This document shows positions 34,885-47,087 of a stretch of DNA of 64,000 nt, piece after piece. The stretch covers positions 54,332 to 118,331 of the forward strand of contig JADGCJ010000002.1 in assembly GCA_015229045.1 (NCBI GenBank), in the 5' to 3' direction. Made by a program: the position numbers and the translations under genes. The notes below the pieces were generated by a model. It did no database searches. It was not told the origin of the DNA and was given only the letters and a program-made list of their open reading frames with translations. Numbering within the stretch: position 1 is the stretch's first letter; every line of letters begins with the position of its first letter. The stretch comes from Magnetococcales bacterium (GTDB taxonomy: Bacteria; Pseudomonadota; Magnetococcia; Magnetococcales; DC0425bin3).

Positions 34885-35251
34885 GGTAACTCTCCAGGCG
34901 AACCAGGGGGGAGGCTTTTTTTTCCTTGCCCAACCGGACAGATATGGTCAAGCGTCGCAAGGTCGCATCCGGGGTCGAAGAGACCAGGATGGTCCACGAC
35001 CAATCCCGGTTGGCCATCTCTTCATGCCCTTCAAGGGTGCCGGTATCCGGCCAGCTTTTCATGACATGAAGCGTTGTGACTGCGTTCATGGCTACCCAGT
35101 GGGCGAGGATCTTGTCTCGCATGTAGACGGAATTTTCGGCCTGACGTCCGCTGGAAGTCACCATGACACCCAGGGAGATGGCCAGAACCGTCAGGGCCAC
35201 CAGGACTTCCAGAAGGGAAAACCCTCCGCTGCGAGGGCGGCTGCCGGACAC
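34871..35251 (-). CDS. gspI: type II secretion minor pseudopilin GspI
   Basis: Minor pseudopilin of 126 residues. The GTG at 35249-35251, one base after the gspH stop, gives a short leader (VSGSRPRSGG) before the cleavage/methylation motif GFSLLEVLVALTVLAISLGV, as in typical GspI. A longer in-frame ATG start at 35296 would overlap gspH by 44 bases and give an unusually long leader. GspI nucleates the tip complex. Confidence 0.9.
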   Translation of the reverse strand: MSGSRPRSGGFSLLEVLVALTVLAISLGVMVTSSGRQAENSVYMRDKILAHWVAMNAVTTLHVMKSWPDTGTLEGHEEMANRDWSWTILVSSTPDATLRRLTISVRLGKEKKASPLVRLESYLGKP

Positions 35252-35252
35252 T

Positions 35253-35828
35253 TCACGACCTGTTGGGACGTTGCAACTGGATCGTTCCCCGACCATTTCC
35301 GGAGAGAGTCATGCGTTGGCCATTCGGACCCTGCAAGTCGAGTTTGAAGGGCAGGGTCTCTCCGGTGGTCCCAAACACCATGTGAGGTTTGATGTCGTGT
35401 TCCTCTTCCGTCTTCAATTCCACGGGTCGGGTCTCCAGGGTCAGCTCCATCCGGAATCCAGGTGGCAACAGACGTTTTCCAAGGGGTTTCTCCAGTATAT
35501 ACCGCCACTTGCCATCATCCTCCCGCCCCAGGAAGGCGTACCCCTTCTGGTAGAACTGCATGCCCAGCTCGCGACCCGTCACGATGGCCTCGTCAGAGAC
35601 CATGGAGATGAGTGCCTTCAGTCGTTTTCCTTCATCTTCAATCTTTTTCAGGTTGTTCGGCGTACCCCGGACCATCAGGACCATGGAGGTCATGACGGCA
35701 ACGATGGAGAGAACAACCATCAGTTCCAAGAGAGTGAAACCGTACCCTTTCCGTGCATGGTCACAAATGGCAGATCGGGCAGGGGGCCGGTGTTTCGTCG
35801 CGGGCATGGGGAGGTTGGCCGTGATCAA
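35253..35828 (-). CDS. gspH: type II secretion minor pseudopilin GspH
   Basis: A protein of about 191 residues with the motif GFTLLELMVVLSIVAVMTSM after a long leader. The full frame begins at a TTG (35826-35828) that overlaps the gspG stop; an in-frame ATG at 35805-35807 would shorten the leader to 23 residues. Neither start has a strong ribosome site. GspH joins the pseudopilus near the tip. Order and size fit the gspGHIJK series. Confidence 0.9.
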   Translation of the reverse strand: MITANLPMPATKHRPPARSAICDHARKGYGFTLLELMVVLSIVAVMTSMVLMVRGTPNNLKKIEDEGKRLKALISMVSDEAIVTGRELGMQFYQKGYAFLGREDDGKWRYILEKPLGKRLLPPGFRMELTLETRPVELKTEEEHDIKPHMVFGTTGETLPFKLDLQGPNGQRMTLSGNGRGTIQLQRPNRS

Positions 35829-36271
35829 TCGTCCAGATTCCAGTTGCCGATATCGGCGTTGATGCCGGTGCCACCTTCCCGGCCATCGGCGCCATAGGTA
35901 AAGAGGTCAAAAGTACTGCCGTGTGTTCCTGGTTGCAGGTATTGGTAGGGTCGTTTCCAGGGGTCCATGGGCATGCGGGCGATGTAGCCGCCCTCTTTCC
36001 AGTTGGGGGCATCCGGTTGGCCGCTGGGCTTCTTGACCAGGGCTTCCAGCCCCTGGTCCGTCGAGGGATAGACGAAGTTGTCCAGTTTGTAGAGATTCAG
36101 GGCGTTTTCCAATATACGAATCTCTTGTTTGGCTTTGACCATGCGCGCCTGATCGGGGCGATCCATGATGCGTGGCACCACCAGGGTTGCCAATACCGCC
36201 AGAATGACCAGCACCACCATGATTTCGATCAGGGTAAAGCCGCCCGTGTCATTGTCTCGTTGAAATTTCAT
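35825..36271 (-). CDS. gspG: type II secretion major pseudopilin GspG
   Basis: The major pseudopilin, 148 residues. A short basic leader (MKFQRDNDTG) precedes the canonical GFTLIEIMVVLVILAVLATL segment with conserved Glu5. The C-terminus has the typical PWKRPYQYLQPG and FDLFTYGADGREGGTG segments, including the acidic calcium-site region. It is the first gsp gene of this block; the secretin, ATPase and GspC/F genes are not in the window. Confidence 0.96.
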   Translation of the reverse strand: MKFQRDNDTGGFTLIEIMVVLVILAVLATLVVPRIMDRPDQARMVKAKQEIRILENALNLYKLDNFVYPSTDQGLEALVKKPSGQPDAPNWKEGGYIARMPMDPWKRPYQYLQPGTHGSTFDLFTYGADGREGGTGINADIGNWNLDD

Positions 36272-36311
36272 GCGTACCTACCAGGGATATGTCAGGGAAA
36301 AGGCGACCGGG

Positions 36312-37286
36312 TCATGGATCGAAAATTTCTTCCAGCGAGTTGGCTTTGAAGAGGCGAAGGCTCCATCTTTCCAGGGTTGGTTGTTCTGTGTTGAGGACTT
36401 TTTTCCGGACCTGACTGGGCAGGCCGCCGAACCTGTTCTCCAGCAAACAGAGGAAAAGGGAGGCACTCCCCTTCTGGAGTCCTTCTTTGAGTCCTTCCTG
36501 GAGTCCCTTTTGGCGTCCTTCCTCTTCCCATTGGAGGGTCCACTCCTGCACTGTTTCGGCCAACATGGCATCAACCTCCTGTAAATCAGATTTTTCTGGA
36601 ATTGTCTGTCCAGGTATTCGTCTTGGCAGCAACACACGACCCAGCCATACCGTGAAGGCGCGGCGCAGGCTGGTTTGCTCGGGTGCCTTCACCCAGTCGA
36701 TCAGATCCCGCAGAACCAGACGGATTTCATCTGTGCTGCGGCACTGTTCCAGGCGGAAGAGCGCTGCCACCAGGTTGCGTTGCGAGGATAACCCGGCCTT
36801 GGCGTAGCGGACGCCATCGATGAGCAGATAACGCATTCGGGGGCGATATTGCTCCAGACCGCCGGGGGGTTGGACGATCAGATCAGCCACATCGAGCGCA
36901 GCACTCCACCTCGCTTTGCCATTATATATCACAACCGGCAACACAGGTGGCAACTTTTCCCCCGGTTTGATGGAACCGCTGCTGATCAAATCCTGGTAGA
37001 GCAGCATCGTGTAGCAGTCCATTCGCACCGACATGAACCACTCCACGGTGGATTGGAACTCGATCAACAGGTAGATGAACAGCCATGTTTCTTTCCAGCG
37101 AATTTTCCAGATGAGGTCATCTTCGCGATCCCGCAGATCGTCTGTGACATACCCTCCGCTCGCTTTTTCCAGGGTGGAGAGATCCACTTCGTTGACCCAG
37201 CTCTCCTTGACGAATCCCAGCAAGAGATCGCGTACCATTTCCGGATGGGAAAAGAGCCGCTTGTAACCACTGTCGTGATCACCCAT
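36312..37286 (-). CDS. Rpn family recombination-promoting nuclease / YhgA-like putative transposase
   Basis: A 324-residue member of the YhgA/Rpn family. The N-terminal HDSGYKRLFSHPEMVRDLL is the family opening, and the PD-(D/E)XK-like core is visible as DLIWKIRW followed by LLIEFQSTVEWFM. The C-terminus contains short EGxQKGLQEG-type repeats that are common in this family. Rpn proteins promote RecA-independent recombination in E. coli. ATG 37284-37286 with the conserved MGDHDSGYK start is preferred over an ATG at 37415. It lies between gspG and the hybrid kinase without an evident functional link; family members are often multicopy and mobile. Confidence 0.9.
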   Translation of the reverse strand: MGDHDSGYKRLFSHPEMVRDLLLGFVKESWVNEVDLSTLEKASGGYVTDDLRDREDDLIWKIRWKETWLFIYLLIEFQSTVEWFMSVRMDCYTMLLYQDLISSGSIKPGEKLPPVLPVVIYNGKARWSAALDVADLIVQPPGGLEQYRPRMRYLLIDGVRYAKAGLSSQRNLVAALFRLEQCRSTDEIRLVLRDLIDWVKAPEQTSLRRAFTVWLGRVLLPRRIPGQTIPEKSDLQEVDAMLAETVQEWTLQWEEEGRQKGLQEGLKEGLQKGSASLFLCLLENRFGGLPSQVRKKVLNTEQPTLERWSLRLFKANSLEEIFDP

Positions 37287-37448
37287 GGTTCGATATTGCC
37301 TTGTCGTGCGTGTTGATACCTTGAACGTGCATGCCTGACAACGGAGCCAGAGTGTCACCATGCGGGCAGACAAGCAAATGACTCTGGGACAGGGGTGGAA
37401 AAGCGATAGGGTCAAAGTTGATCACCAGGCTCTTTCCAGGGAGTCGCG

Positions 37449-40544
<3,096 letters not shown>

Positions 40545-40571
40545 GCGACCTCTCCCGGAGAGATGATCTCC

Positions 40572-41561
40572 TCAACAGGCGCAGACCATCGATCCAAACG
40601 CGGCGCGGTTGCGACCGGAGGTCTTGGCGAGGTAGAGTCCCTGATCGGCAGCCTTGACCAGCGTGGCTGGTCCATTCTTGCACGTGAAACGGTGTTCAAG
40701 GTCTGGACAGGAGGGGGGGGGATCCGGCTGGTTGGCGCAGGGCACGACCAGACTGAAAACCCCAATGCTGACGGTCACCTGATTCGCGACATCCGATTGG
40801 CAGTGGGGAATTCTCAGAGCCATCACCCTGGCGCATAGAGCCTTGGCAATGCCCATGGCCGCCTCCCTGCCGGTATTGGGCAGCAGAAACGCGAACTCCT
40901 CGCCCCCATAACGGGCTGCAAGATCCCCCGACCGTTGGGCGGCGGTGGCCAGGACCTGGGCGACGGCGCGCAGGCAATCGTCGCCGACCGGATGGCCGTA
41001 GTGGTCGTTGAACCGCTTGAAATGATCGACATCGAGCATCAGCAGGGCCAGAGGCTCCTGCCGTCGGGCTGCGCGCCGCCACTCCACGTCCAACGTCTCA
41101 TCGAAGGAGCGACGGTTGGCGATGCCGGTAAGGCCATCCGTGGTGGCACGACGGTGCAACGAATCGATGTGTTGCTTGAGCAGCAGATGGTTGTGGACCC
41201 GCGCCTTCACGACCGGCGGACTGAAGGGCTTGGAGATGAAGTCCACGGCACCCAGTTGAAGCGCACGTGTTTCGTTTTCGATATCCGAGTAGCTGGTCAC
41301 AAAAATGATCGGCACCGCAGCCATGCGCACATCGGCTTTGAGCGCGGCACAGACATCGAACCCGCTCATGTCGGGCATGTCCGCGTCCAGCAGAATGAGG
41401 TCGGGGAGGTTTTCTTGCGCCCGCAACAGGCCATCCGCGCCGTTGGTGGCAAAAAAGGCCTGACCCTGTCCCTTCAGAATATTCTGGAGCAGTTGAATGG
41501 CGGCGACATCATCATCGATGATCAGCAACCGTGGCAAATCCGATGGCAGACAGGGAGACAT
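40572..41561 (-). CDS. response regulator diguanylate cyclase (REC-GGDEF)
   Basis: A 329-residue PleD/WspR-like enzyme that makes c-di-GMP. Receiver domain at residues 10-130 (IIDDD; phosphoacceptor in LLDADMP). The GGDEF domain carries an intact YGGEEFAF near residue 219, and RSGD five residues before it is the RxxD allosteric inhibitory site. Co-oriented and 27 bases upstream of the hybrid kinase, which is the likely phosphodonor. Divergent from lpd. Confidence 0.94.
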   Translation of the reverse strand: MSPCLPSDLPRLLIIDDDVAAIQLLQNILKGQGQAFFATNGADGLLRAQENLPDLILLDADMPDMSGFDVCAALKADVRMAAVPIIFVTSYSDIENETRALQLGAVDFISKPFSPPVVKARVHNHLLLKQHIDSLHRRATTDGLTGIANRRSFDETLDVEWRRAARRQEPLALLMLDVDHFKRFNDHYGHPVGDDCLRAVAQVLATAAQRSGDLAARYGGEEFAFLLPNTGREAAMGIAKALCARVMALRIPHCQSDVANQVTVSIGVFSLVVPCANQPDPPPSCPDLEHRFTCKNGPATLVKAADQGLYLAKTSGRNRAAFGSMVCAC

Positions 41562-41889
41562 GACATAACCCGACGAATCTGACGAGAATAGTAACCTTCA
41601 CGGATGGGGGAAGCCTTCCTCCACCCTCCGATCGTGAGAGTCGCTGCGCGACCTTGCACAGTAAAGTTAAGAAAGAAAGTGAAAGGGTCGGATGATGAGG
41701 CTATGCCGCAAAAGGGTCTCATTGCAAGAAGAATTTTCCGGTGGACGGGGTGTCGGAATTGAAAAATTGGGTTTGAAACGAAGGTTTTCCGTTGTCGGGA
41801 GCGAAAATAAGATGGAAAATCGCTCCCGGACGGACATGCGCATGGGCGCGACAGGTGTGGCAGCCAGACTCCAGGTCAGGGGAACAGTC
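41562..41889. promoter_or_regulatory. divergent regulatory region with hairpin in lpd leader
   Basis: About 330 bases between the REC-GGDEF gene and lpd. A 9-bp inverted repeat (CGGGAGCGA at 41796-41804; TCGCTCCCG at 41820-41828, 15-base spacer) lies about 60-95 bases before the lpd start and could be a leader hairpin or operator. No U-tract follows, so it is not an ordinary terminator. The lpd frame stays open upstream to 41692, but this extension has no family similarity. Confidence 0.4.
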
Positions 41890-43317
41890 ATGGACAACCC
41901 GGAAAAGGTGGTGGTCGTTGGTGGCGGACCAGGGGGATATGCGGCGGCGTTTCGCGCTGCGGATCTCGGATTTGCCACCACCCTGATCGATGGGGATCCC
42001 AATCCGGGCGGTGTTTGTCTCTATCGGGGGTGTATCCCCAGCAAGGCGCTGCTGCATGTCACCCAGGTACTCTGGGAGGCGCGTCATGCCGAAAAGATGG
42101 GCGTCCGCTTCGGTCAGCCGGAGATCGATCTGAGCCGCCTGCGCGCGTGGAAAAACAGCGTCGTCGATCGGCTGACCGGCGCTCTGGGCGATCTGTGTCG
42201 GCGCCGCCAGGTCACCTTCGTGCAGGGCCGCGCCCGCTTTGCTGCACCGGAAAGCCTGCTGGTGCAGCGTCACGACGGGGGAGAGACCCGGATTCCTTTT
42301 GACCATTGCATTCTGGCCACAGGGTCGCGTCCGGCATGGATTCCGGGTTTGCAGATCGACTCGCCGCGTGTGATGGACTCCACAGCCGCCCTGGCTCTCG
42401 AAGAGATTCCGCCCACCTTGTTGATCATCGGTGGGGGTGTCATTGGTCTGGAGTTGGGCAGTGTCTATGCGGCGCTGGGCAGCCGGGTCAGCGTGGTGGA
42501 GATGACGCCCGGTCTGTTGCCGGGGGCCGATCGGGATCTGGTCCGGGTGGTGCAGAAACGGTTTCAGCCCCAGTGCCAGGAGATCATGGTGCAGACCCGG
42601 GTCACGGCCCTGGCCGAGGCGGAGGGCATGGTACGCGCCACCCTGGAAGATGCCCAGGGCAACCGGCGCGACGCAAGCTACCACCGTGTCCTGATGGCCA
42701 TCGGTCGTCGGCCCAACTCGGAAGATCTGGGCCTGGAGAAGACCGCCGTGGAGGTCGTGCGCGGCTTCGTCCAGGTCGATGACCAGATGCGCACCCGCGC
42801 TCCGAACATATCAGCCATTGGCGATCTGGTCGGGGGGCCGATGCTGGCGCACAAGGCCGCCCATGAGGCTCGCGTGGCGGTCGAGGTGATCGCCGGGAAA
42901 AAATCCCGCTTTGAACCCAACGCCATTCCTGCCGTATGCTACACCGATCCCGAACTGGCCTGGGCCGGTCTGACCGAAACCGCTGCCCAGGAACAAAAGA
43001 TTCCCTTCAAGGCCGTGCGCTTTCCCTGGGGGGCCTCGGGTCGGGCGCAAACCCTGGAACAACCCGATGGCTTCACGAAACTCATCATCGACCCCGACGA
43101 CGAACGTATCCTGGGGGTCGGTATCGTGGGACGGGGTGCCGGGGAGTTGATCGCCGAGGGGGTGTTGGCCATCGAAATGGGCGCCGTGGTTCAGGATCTG
43201 GCCGAGGTCATCCATCCCCACCCCACCCTGTCGGAAACCATGATGGAGGCCGCCGAGCTCTTTTTTGGCCACAGCCCCCACTATTTTGTACCGAAACGGA
43301 ACAAATCCTCAACGTGA
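41890..43317 (+). CDS. lpd: dihydrolipoyl dehydrogenase
   Basis: FAD-dependent disulfide reductase (E3) of 2-oxoacid dehydrogenase complexes, 475 residues. FAD site VVGGGPGGYAAAF at the N-terminus; redox-active disulfide in GGVCLYRGCIPSKALL near residue 40 (CxxxxC); NAD site IIGGGVIGLELGSVYAALG; and the catalytic HPHPTLSE near the C-terminus. ATG 41890 has AGGGGAA seven bases upstream. No pyruvate or 2-oxoglutarate dehydrogenase subunits are next to it, so it is a stand-alone E3 gene here; a mercuric-reductase-like relative is less likely. Confidence 0.94.
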   Translation: MDNPEKVVVVGGGPGGYAAAFRAADLGFATTLIDGDPNPGGVCLYRGCIPSKALLHVTQVLWEARHAEKMGVRFGQPEIDLSRLRAWKNSVVDRLTGALGDLCRRRQVTFVQGRARFAAPESLLVQRHDGGETRIPFDHCILATGSRPAWIPGLQIDSPRVMDSTAALALEEIPPTLLIIGGGVIGLELGSVYAALGSRVSVVEMTPGLLPGADRDLVRVVQKRFQPQCQEIMVQTRVTALAEAEGMVRATLEDAQGNRRDASYHRVLMAIGRRPNSEDLGLEKTAVEVVRGFVQVDDQMRTRAPNISAIGDLVGGPMLAHKAAHEARVAVEVIAGKKSRFEPNAIPAVCYTDPELAWAGLTETAAQEQKIPFKAVRFPWGASGRAQTLEQPDGFTKLIIDPDDERILGVGIVGRGAGELIAEGVLAIEMGAVVQDLAEVIHPHPTLSETMMEAAELFFGHSPHYFVPKRNKSST

Positions 43318-43380
43318 TACGCTTCTGGTTGCATACAGCCCGCGTGTGAGACAACAACGCAGATTTTGGAAGGACGTTAC

Positions 43381-45246
43381 ATGAATCTCCTCAAAAACAT
43401 GAGCTTTGGCACAAAAATTATTTTCTCTGCACTGCTCATCGTGACGCTGGGGTTTGTCCTGGTGATTGCCGTGGTCAAGAACCGGATCGAGGAGGATGCC
43501 AAGATGGCCCTGATCCAGCAGGCACGCAGCATCACCATCCAGGCGGAGAGCGCCCGCAACTACATTGCCAAAATGGGTGCCGACAAGGTCTACGATCCCG
43601 CACTTTTGAAAGAGGCCCAGGATGAGGTCCGCAAGAGTGGCGCCCGGGATCAAAAGGAGATCATTCAGGCAGCGCGCAAGACCCGTTTTTATCAAACGAT
43701 TCCCATCGTGGCGGGCTGGACCATCGGGCAGGAAAAGGCCAAGGATGCGCACCATCAGTTCCGTGTCACCCGCATCGGGGCGCGCAACCCGGACAACGAG
43801 GCCAAACCTTTTGAACGGGCGATGATCGAAAAAATGGCCAAGGGAGATCTCCAGGAACTCTGGATGGAAGATCCGGAGATCAATGCCTTGAGATATATGC
43901 GACCTGTGGCCTTGAAAAAGGAGTGCATGATTTGTCACGGTGTCGATGCCGATTATCCGGAAGGAAAGGGCTTCGATCCGCTCGGCATCAAGATGGAAGG
44001 GTGGCGCGCCGGTGAACAGAGGGGTGCCTTCGAAATCATCGCCGAGCTTGCTCCCATGCAGAGTTCGGTCCGTGAGGCCCTGACGCAAATTGTGGGGTTG
44101 GCCCTGGTCTCCATGCTCCTGATCGGTGCCGTCGTCTTTACGCTGATCAAAAAGCTGGCCATCGATCCGGTCCGGATTATCGAAAGCCTGTTGAGCCGGG
44201 TCTCTCAGGGGGATTTGTCGGTGGAGGTGCCCAAGGCAACCAGCGGCGATGAGATTGGACGTACTGTCACGGCAACGGGAGAGATGGTGACCCGTCTGCG
44301 CGACATTGTTGGCCAAGTGCAGAATACGACCGGCGAAGTCCTCAACAGCAGCCATACGGTCAATACCACCTCTCAGGAGGTCTCCGAAGGGGCAACCAAA
44401 CAAGCGGCCTCCATCGAGGAGACCTCGGCGGCCATGGAAGAGATGGCCTCCAATATTCAACAAAACACTGAAAATGCCCAACAAACGGAAAAAATCTCCC
44501 AGAAGGCCTCCAAAGATGCCGAAGAGGGGGGAGTGGCCGTCCAGGAGTCGGTCAAGGCCATGAAACAGATTGCCGAGAAGATCTCCATCATCGAGGAGAT
44601 CGCCCGCCAGACCAACCTGCTGGCGCTCAATGCCGCCATCGAGGCAGCCCGGGCCGGCGAGCATGGCAAAGGGTTCGCCGTGGTGGCCGCAGAGGTACGG
44701 AAGTTGGCTGAACGCAGCCAGGCTGCCGCCGGAGAGATTGGTCACCTCTCCGCATCGAGTGTCAGCGTGGCGGAAAAGGCAGGCGCCCTTCTGGAAAAAT
44801 TGGTGCCTGATATCAAAAGGACCGCCGAACTGGTCCAGGAGATCACCTCCGCTTCCACGGAACAGTCCCAGGGGGCGGAACAGATCAACAGCGCCATCCA
44901 GCAGTTGGATCAGGTGATTCAGCAAAATGCCGGTGCTTCGGCTGAGATTGCCTCCACGGCGCACGAGCTGTCCGAACTTTCGGAGTCTTTGCAGGAGGCG
45001 ATCAGCTTTTTCCACTTTGGTCGTCAGGGGTCCGGAACGACTGCAGCCCGGGCCTCATCCCATCGGGGAGCAGCCAACTCCGCTGCGGGGAAGAGTGGTG
45101 CCTCTTCCAGGCCTCGTACCCTTCTGCCCCCTCCCCGGGACAAGGGAAGTGCCAAAGGAAAGGGCAAGGTTCAACCGGCAAAAGCCCCGGTCGATCTGGA
45201 TATGGGGTCGGATCACGGATCGGGTGATGAGTTTGAAAAATTTTAA
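43381..45246 (+). CDS. methyl-accepting chemotaxis protein with DUF3365-like heme (CxxCH) sensor
   Basis: Membrane chemoreceptor of 621 residues. First helix at about 10-32, then a periplasmic domain of about 200 residues with the pattern of the DUF3365/Tll0287-like sensor and a c-type heme motif C182-M-I-C-H186, a second helix near 235-258, a HAMP domain, and an MCP signalling domain with the conserved tip around [20 protein letters not shown] near residue 410. The last 70 residues are a low-complexity basic/Ser/Pro tail. GGAAGGA precedes ATG 43381. The next gene starts within its stop codon (TAATG), so the two heme sensors are made together. Likely ligand: redox state, oxygen or NO, by inference. 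Confidence 0.9.
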   Translation: MNLLKNMSFGTKIIFSALLIVTLGFVLVIAVVKNRIEEDAKMALIQQARSITIQAESARNYIAKMGADKVYDPALLKEAQDEVRKSGARDQKEIIQAARKTRFYQTIPIVAGWTIGQEKAKDAHHQFRVTRIGARNPDNEAKPFERAMIEKMAKGDLQELWMEDPEINALRYMRPVALKKECMICHGVDADYPEGKGFDPLGIKMEGWRAGEQRGAFEIIAELAPMQSSVREALTQIVGLALVSMLLIGAVVFTLIKKLAIDPVRIIESLLSRVSQGDLSVEVPKATSGDEIGRTVTATGEMVTRLRDIVGQVQNTTGEVLNSSHTVNTTSQEVSEGATKQAASIEETSAAMEEMASNIQQNTENAQQTEKISQKASKDAEEGGVAVQESVKAMKQIAEKISIIEEIARQTNLLALNAAIEAARAGEHGKGFAVVAAEVRKLAERSQAAAGEIGHLSASSVSVAEKAGALLEKLVPDIKRTAELVQEITSASTEQSQGAEQINSAIQQLDQVIQQNAGASAEIASTAHELSELSESLQEAISFFHFGRQGSGTTAARASSHRGAANSAAGKSGASSRPRTLLPPPRDKGSAKGKGKVQPAKAPVDLDMGSDHGSGDEFEKF

Positions 45247-46970
45247 TGCTGAAGCCAATCCTTCTGTCACGTAAGTTCTGGGTATGGCCGGTGCTGGTCT
45301 GGTCTTTGGTCGTGGGTCTCTCCATCCTCTGGAGTGCCATCGGCTTGAATCGCCAGGCATCGGCCTTGGCCCGGGAGAGAGGCTGGTTTACCTTCCAGAT
45401 CCTGGAAAATGTTCGCACCTGGAATGCCCGCCATGGCGGGGTCTATGTGCCGGAAACGGCAAAGACGCAGCCCAATCCCTACCTGAACGTGCCGGAGAGG
45501 GATGTGGTGACGGTCACCGGCAAGCGGCTGACCATGATCAATCCGGCCTATATGACCCGGCAAATGGCGGAGATCGCCGCAGAAAAAGGCTCCATGGTGC
45601 TGCACATCACCAGTTTGAATCCTCTGCGTCCGGCCAATGCCGCGTCTGCCTGGGAGAGCAGGGCGCTGAAGGCGTTTGAGCAGGGTGTTTCCGAGTACCT
45701 GGAACTTGTGCGCGATGACGGGAAGGATCTTTATCGTTTCATGGCCCCTCTGTACGTGCGCGAAGAGTGTCTCCTTTGTCATGCGCAGCAGGGTTACAAG
45801 AAAGGTGACCTGCGCGGTGGCATCAGCATCATCTTTCCGGCGGAGAGCATTCTGGAGGGCATCGAGGAGCAGACCAAGAATGTCATTCTGCTTCACCTCG
45901 GGGTTTGGGCACTGTTGACCGGATTGACGCTCTGGTTTCTGAGTTGGGTCCGCCATCACCTGGCGCAGTTGCGACGCCTCCAAACCCGGCACGAAACCTT
46001 GTTGCACACCGTTCGCCGCTCGGGTGCCATGTCGGGGTACTCTTCGGGTCTGGCTGGCAGCGGTAGCCGGGAGAGTTTATTCCGGCAGCGGGGAGAGTTT
46101 CAGGGATCGTTGCCCGAGTCGGTGTCTCCTCCGCTGGTTGACCATCCTCCATCCGACCATGAACAACCCCAGGTGCTTCTGGTCGAGGATGATCCCCTGA
46201 ACCGGCGTATGCTGGAGGCCCTGCTCCAGGGTATGGGTATTCATCCCGCTGTGGTCAAGAATGGCCAGGAGGCTCTGGATTATCTGGCCGCTGCCGATTA
46301 TGACCTGGTCCTCATGGATTGCCAGATGCCGATCATGGATGGCTATGCGGCATCCCGGGAGCAACGGCAACGGGAAAGAGCCTCCGGGAAGAGACACACG
46401 CCCATTGTTGCCGTCACCTCCTTTTCGCTTTCCGGGGATCAGGAGAAGTGCCAAAGCGCTGGCATGGATGACTATCTGGCCAAGCCGGTGTGTCGTCAGG
46501 ATCTGCTCGATCTGCTGGATCGCTGGTTGCCTGACCAGAGGGATTCTGCCGCGACGGACAGCGACACCACGAACCAGAAGAGCGATGGCCAGCAGGATCC
46601 CCCGCCCACCATCGACCAACGCACCTTTGCCTTGCTGTGCAGCGAACTGGGGGGAGATGTCGTCGGCGAGGTGGTCAAGCTCTTCCTGGAGACCTTGCCG
46701 GAGAGAATCCAGACCATCGAGAGGGGCATGAAATCGGGTGATGCCCAAATTGTCCATTGGGCCACGCATCCCCTGAAAAGTCCCAGTCGCCAGTTGGGTG
46801 CCTTGCGGTTCAGCGATCTGGCGACAGAACTCGATACCCTGACCCGGAACAACTCCCTGCAAGGTGCCCAGCTCCTGGCCGACCAGCTCATGAAGGAGGC
46901 CACCCGGGTTGATGCCGCCCTTCAAGAGCTGGCCAGCCATTGCCAGGAGCAAAAGGGGCAGGCCGTCTGA
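45246..46970 (+). CDS. DUF3365-like heme sensor with receiver and HPt domains, no kinase
   Basis: A 574-residue membrane protein. Helix at 9-31, periplasmic sensor with C175-L-L-C-H179 (c-type heme motif), second helix near 217-237, a linker, receiver domain at about 310-430 (LLVEDDPLNRR; phosphoacceptor in LVLMDCQMP), then an HPt domain with the phosphoacceptor-like His in WATHPLKSPS near residue 507. There is no HisKA or HATPase domain, so it cannot autophosphorylate. It may relay phosphate from another kinase while sensing through heme. It overlaps the chemoreceptor gene by the TAATG arrangement. Its 3' end lies in the first unit of a 49-bp triplicate repeat. Confidence 0.88.
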   Translation: MLKPILLSRKFWVWPVLVWSLVVGLSILWSAIGLNRQASALARERGWFTFQILENVRTWNARHGGVYVPETAKTQPNPYLNVPERDVVTVTGKRLTMINPAYMTRQMAEIAAEKGSMVLHITSLNPLRPANAASAWESRALKAFEQGVSEYLELVRDDGKDLYRFMAPLYVREECLLCHAQQGYKKGDLRGGISIIFPAESILEGIEEQTKNVILLHLGVWALLTGLTLWFLSWVRHHLAQLRRLQTRHETLLHTVRRSGAMSGYSSGLAGSGSRESLFRQRGEFQGSLPESVSPPLVDHPPSDHEQPQVLLVEDDPLNRRMLEALLQGMGIHPAVVKNGQEALDYLAAADYDLVLMDCQMPIMDGYAASREQRQRERASGKRHTPIVAVTSFSLSGDQEKCQSAGMDDYLAKPVCRQDLLDLLDRWLPDQRDSAATDSDTTNQKSDGQQDPPPTIDQRTFALLCSELGGDVVGEVVKLFLETLPERIQTIERGMKSGDAQIVHWATHPLKSPSRQLGALRFSDLATELDTLTRNNSLQGAQLLADQLMKEATRVDAALQELASHCQEQKGQAV

Positions 46971-47087
46971 TCAGGAGTTGCCAAACCTGTGCCAGGGGCA
47001 AAAGGGGCAGGCCGTTTGATCAGGAGTTGCCAAACCTGTGCCAGGGGCAAAAGGGGCAGGCCGTTTGATCAGGAGTTGCCGAACCTG
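46941..47087. repeat. three tandem copies of a 49-bp unit at convergent gene ends
   Basis: Units at 46941-46989, 46990-47038 and 47039-47087 are almost identical (few substitutions). Unit 1 contains the stop of the REC-HPt gene; unit 3 contains the stop of the convergent dacA-like gene. Each unit includes TGATCA, which is a stop codon on both strands, so the duplication kept both reading frames terminated. Confidence 0.95.

Noticed and set aside
43309..45015. Leftward 568-codon frame opposite the chemoreceptor
   Set aside because: The plus strand encodes the MCP with heme motif and conserved signalling tip; the antisense frame has no recognisable domain.
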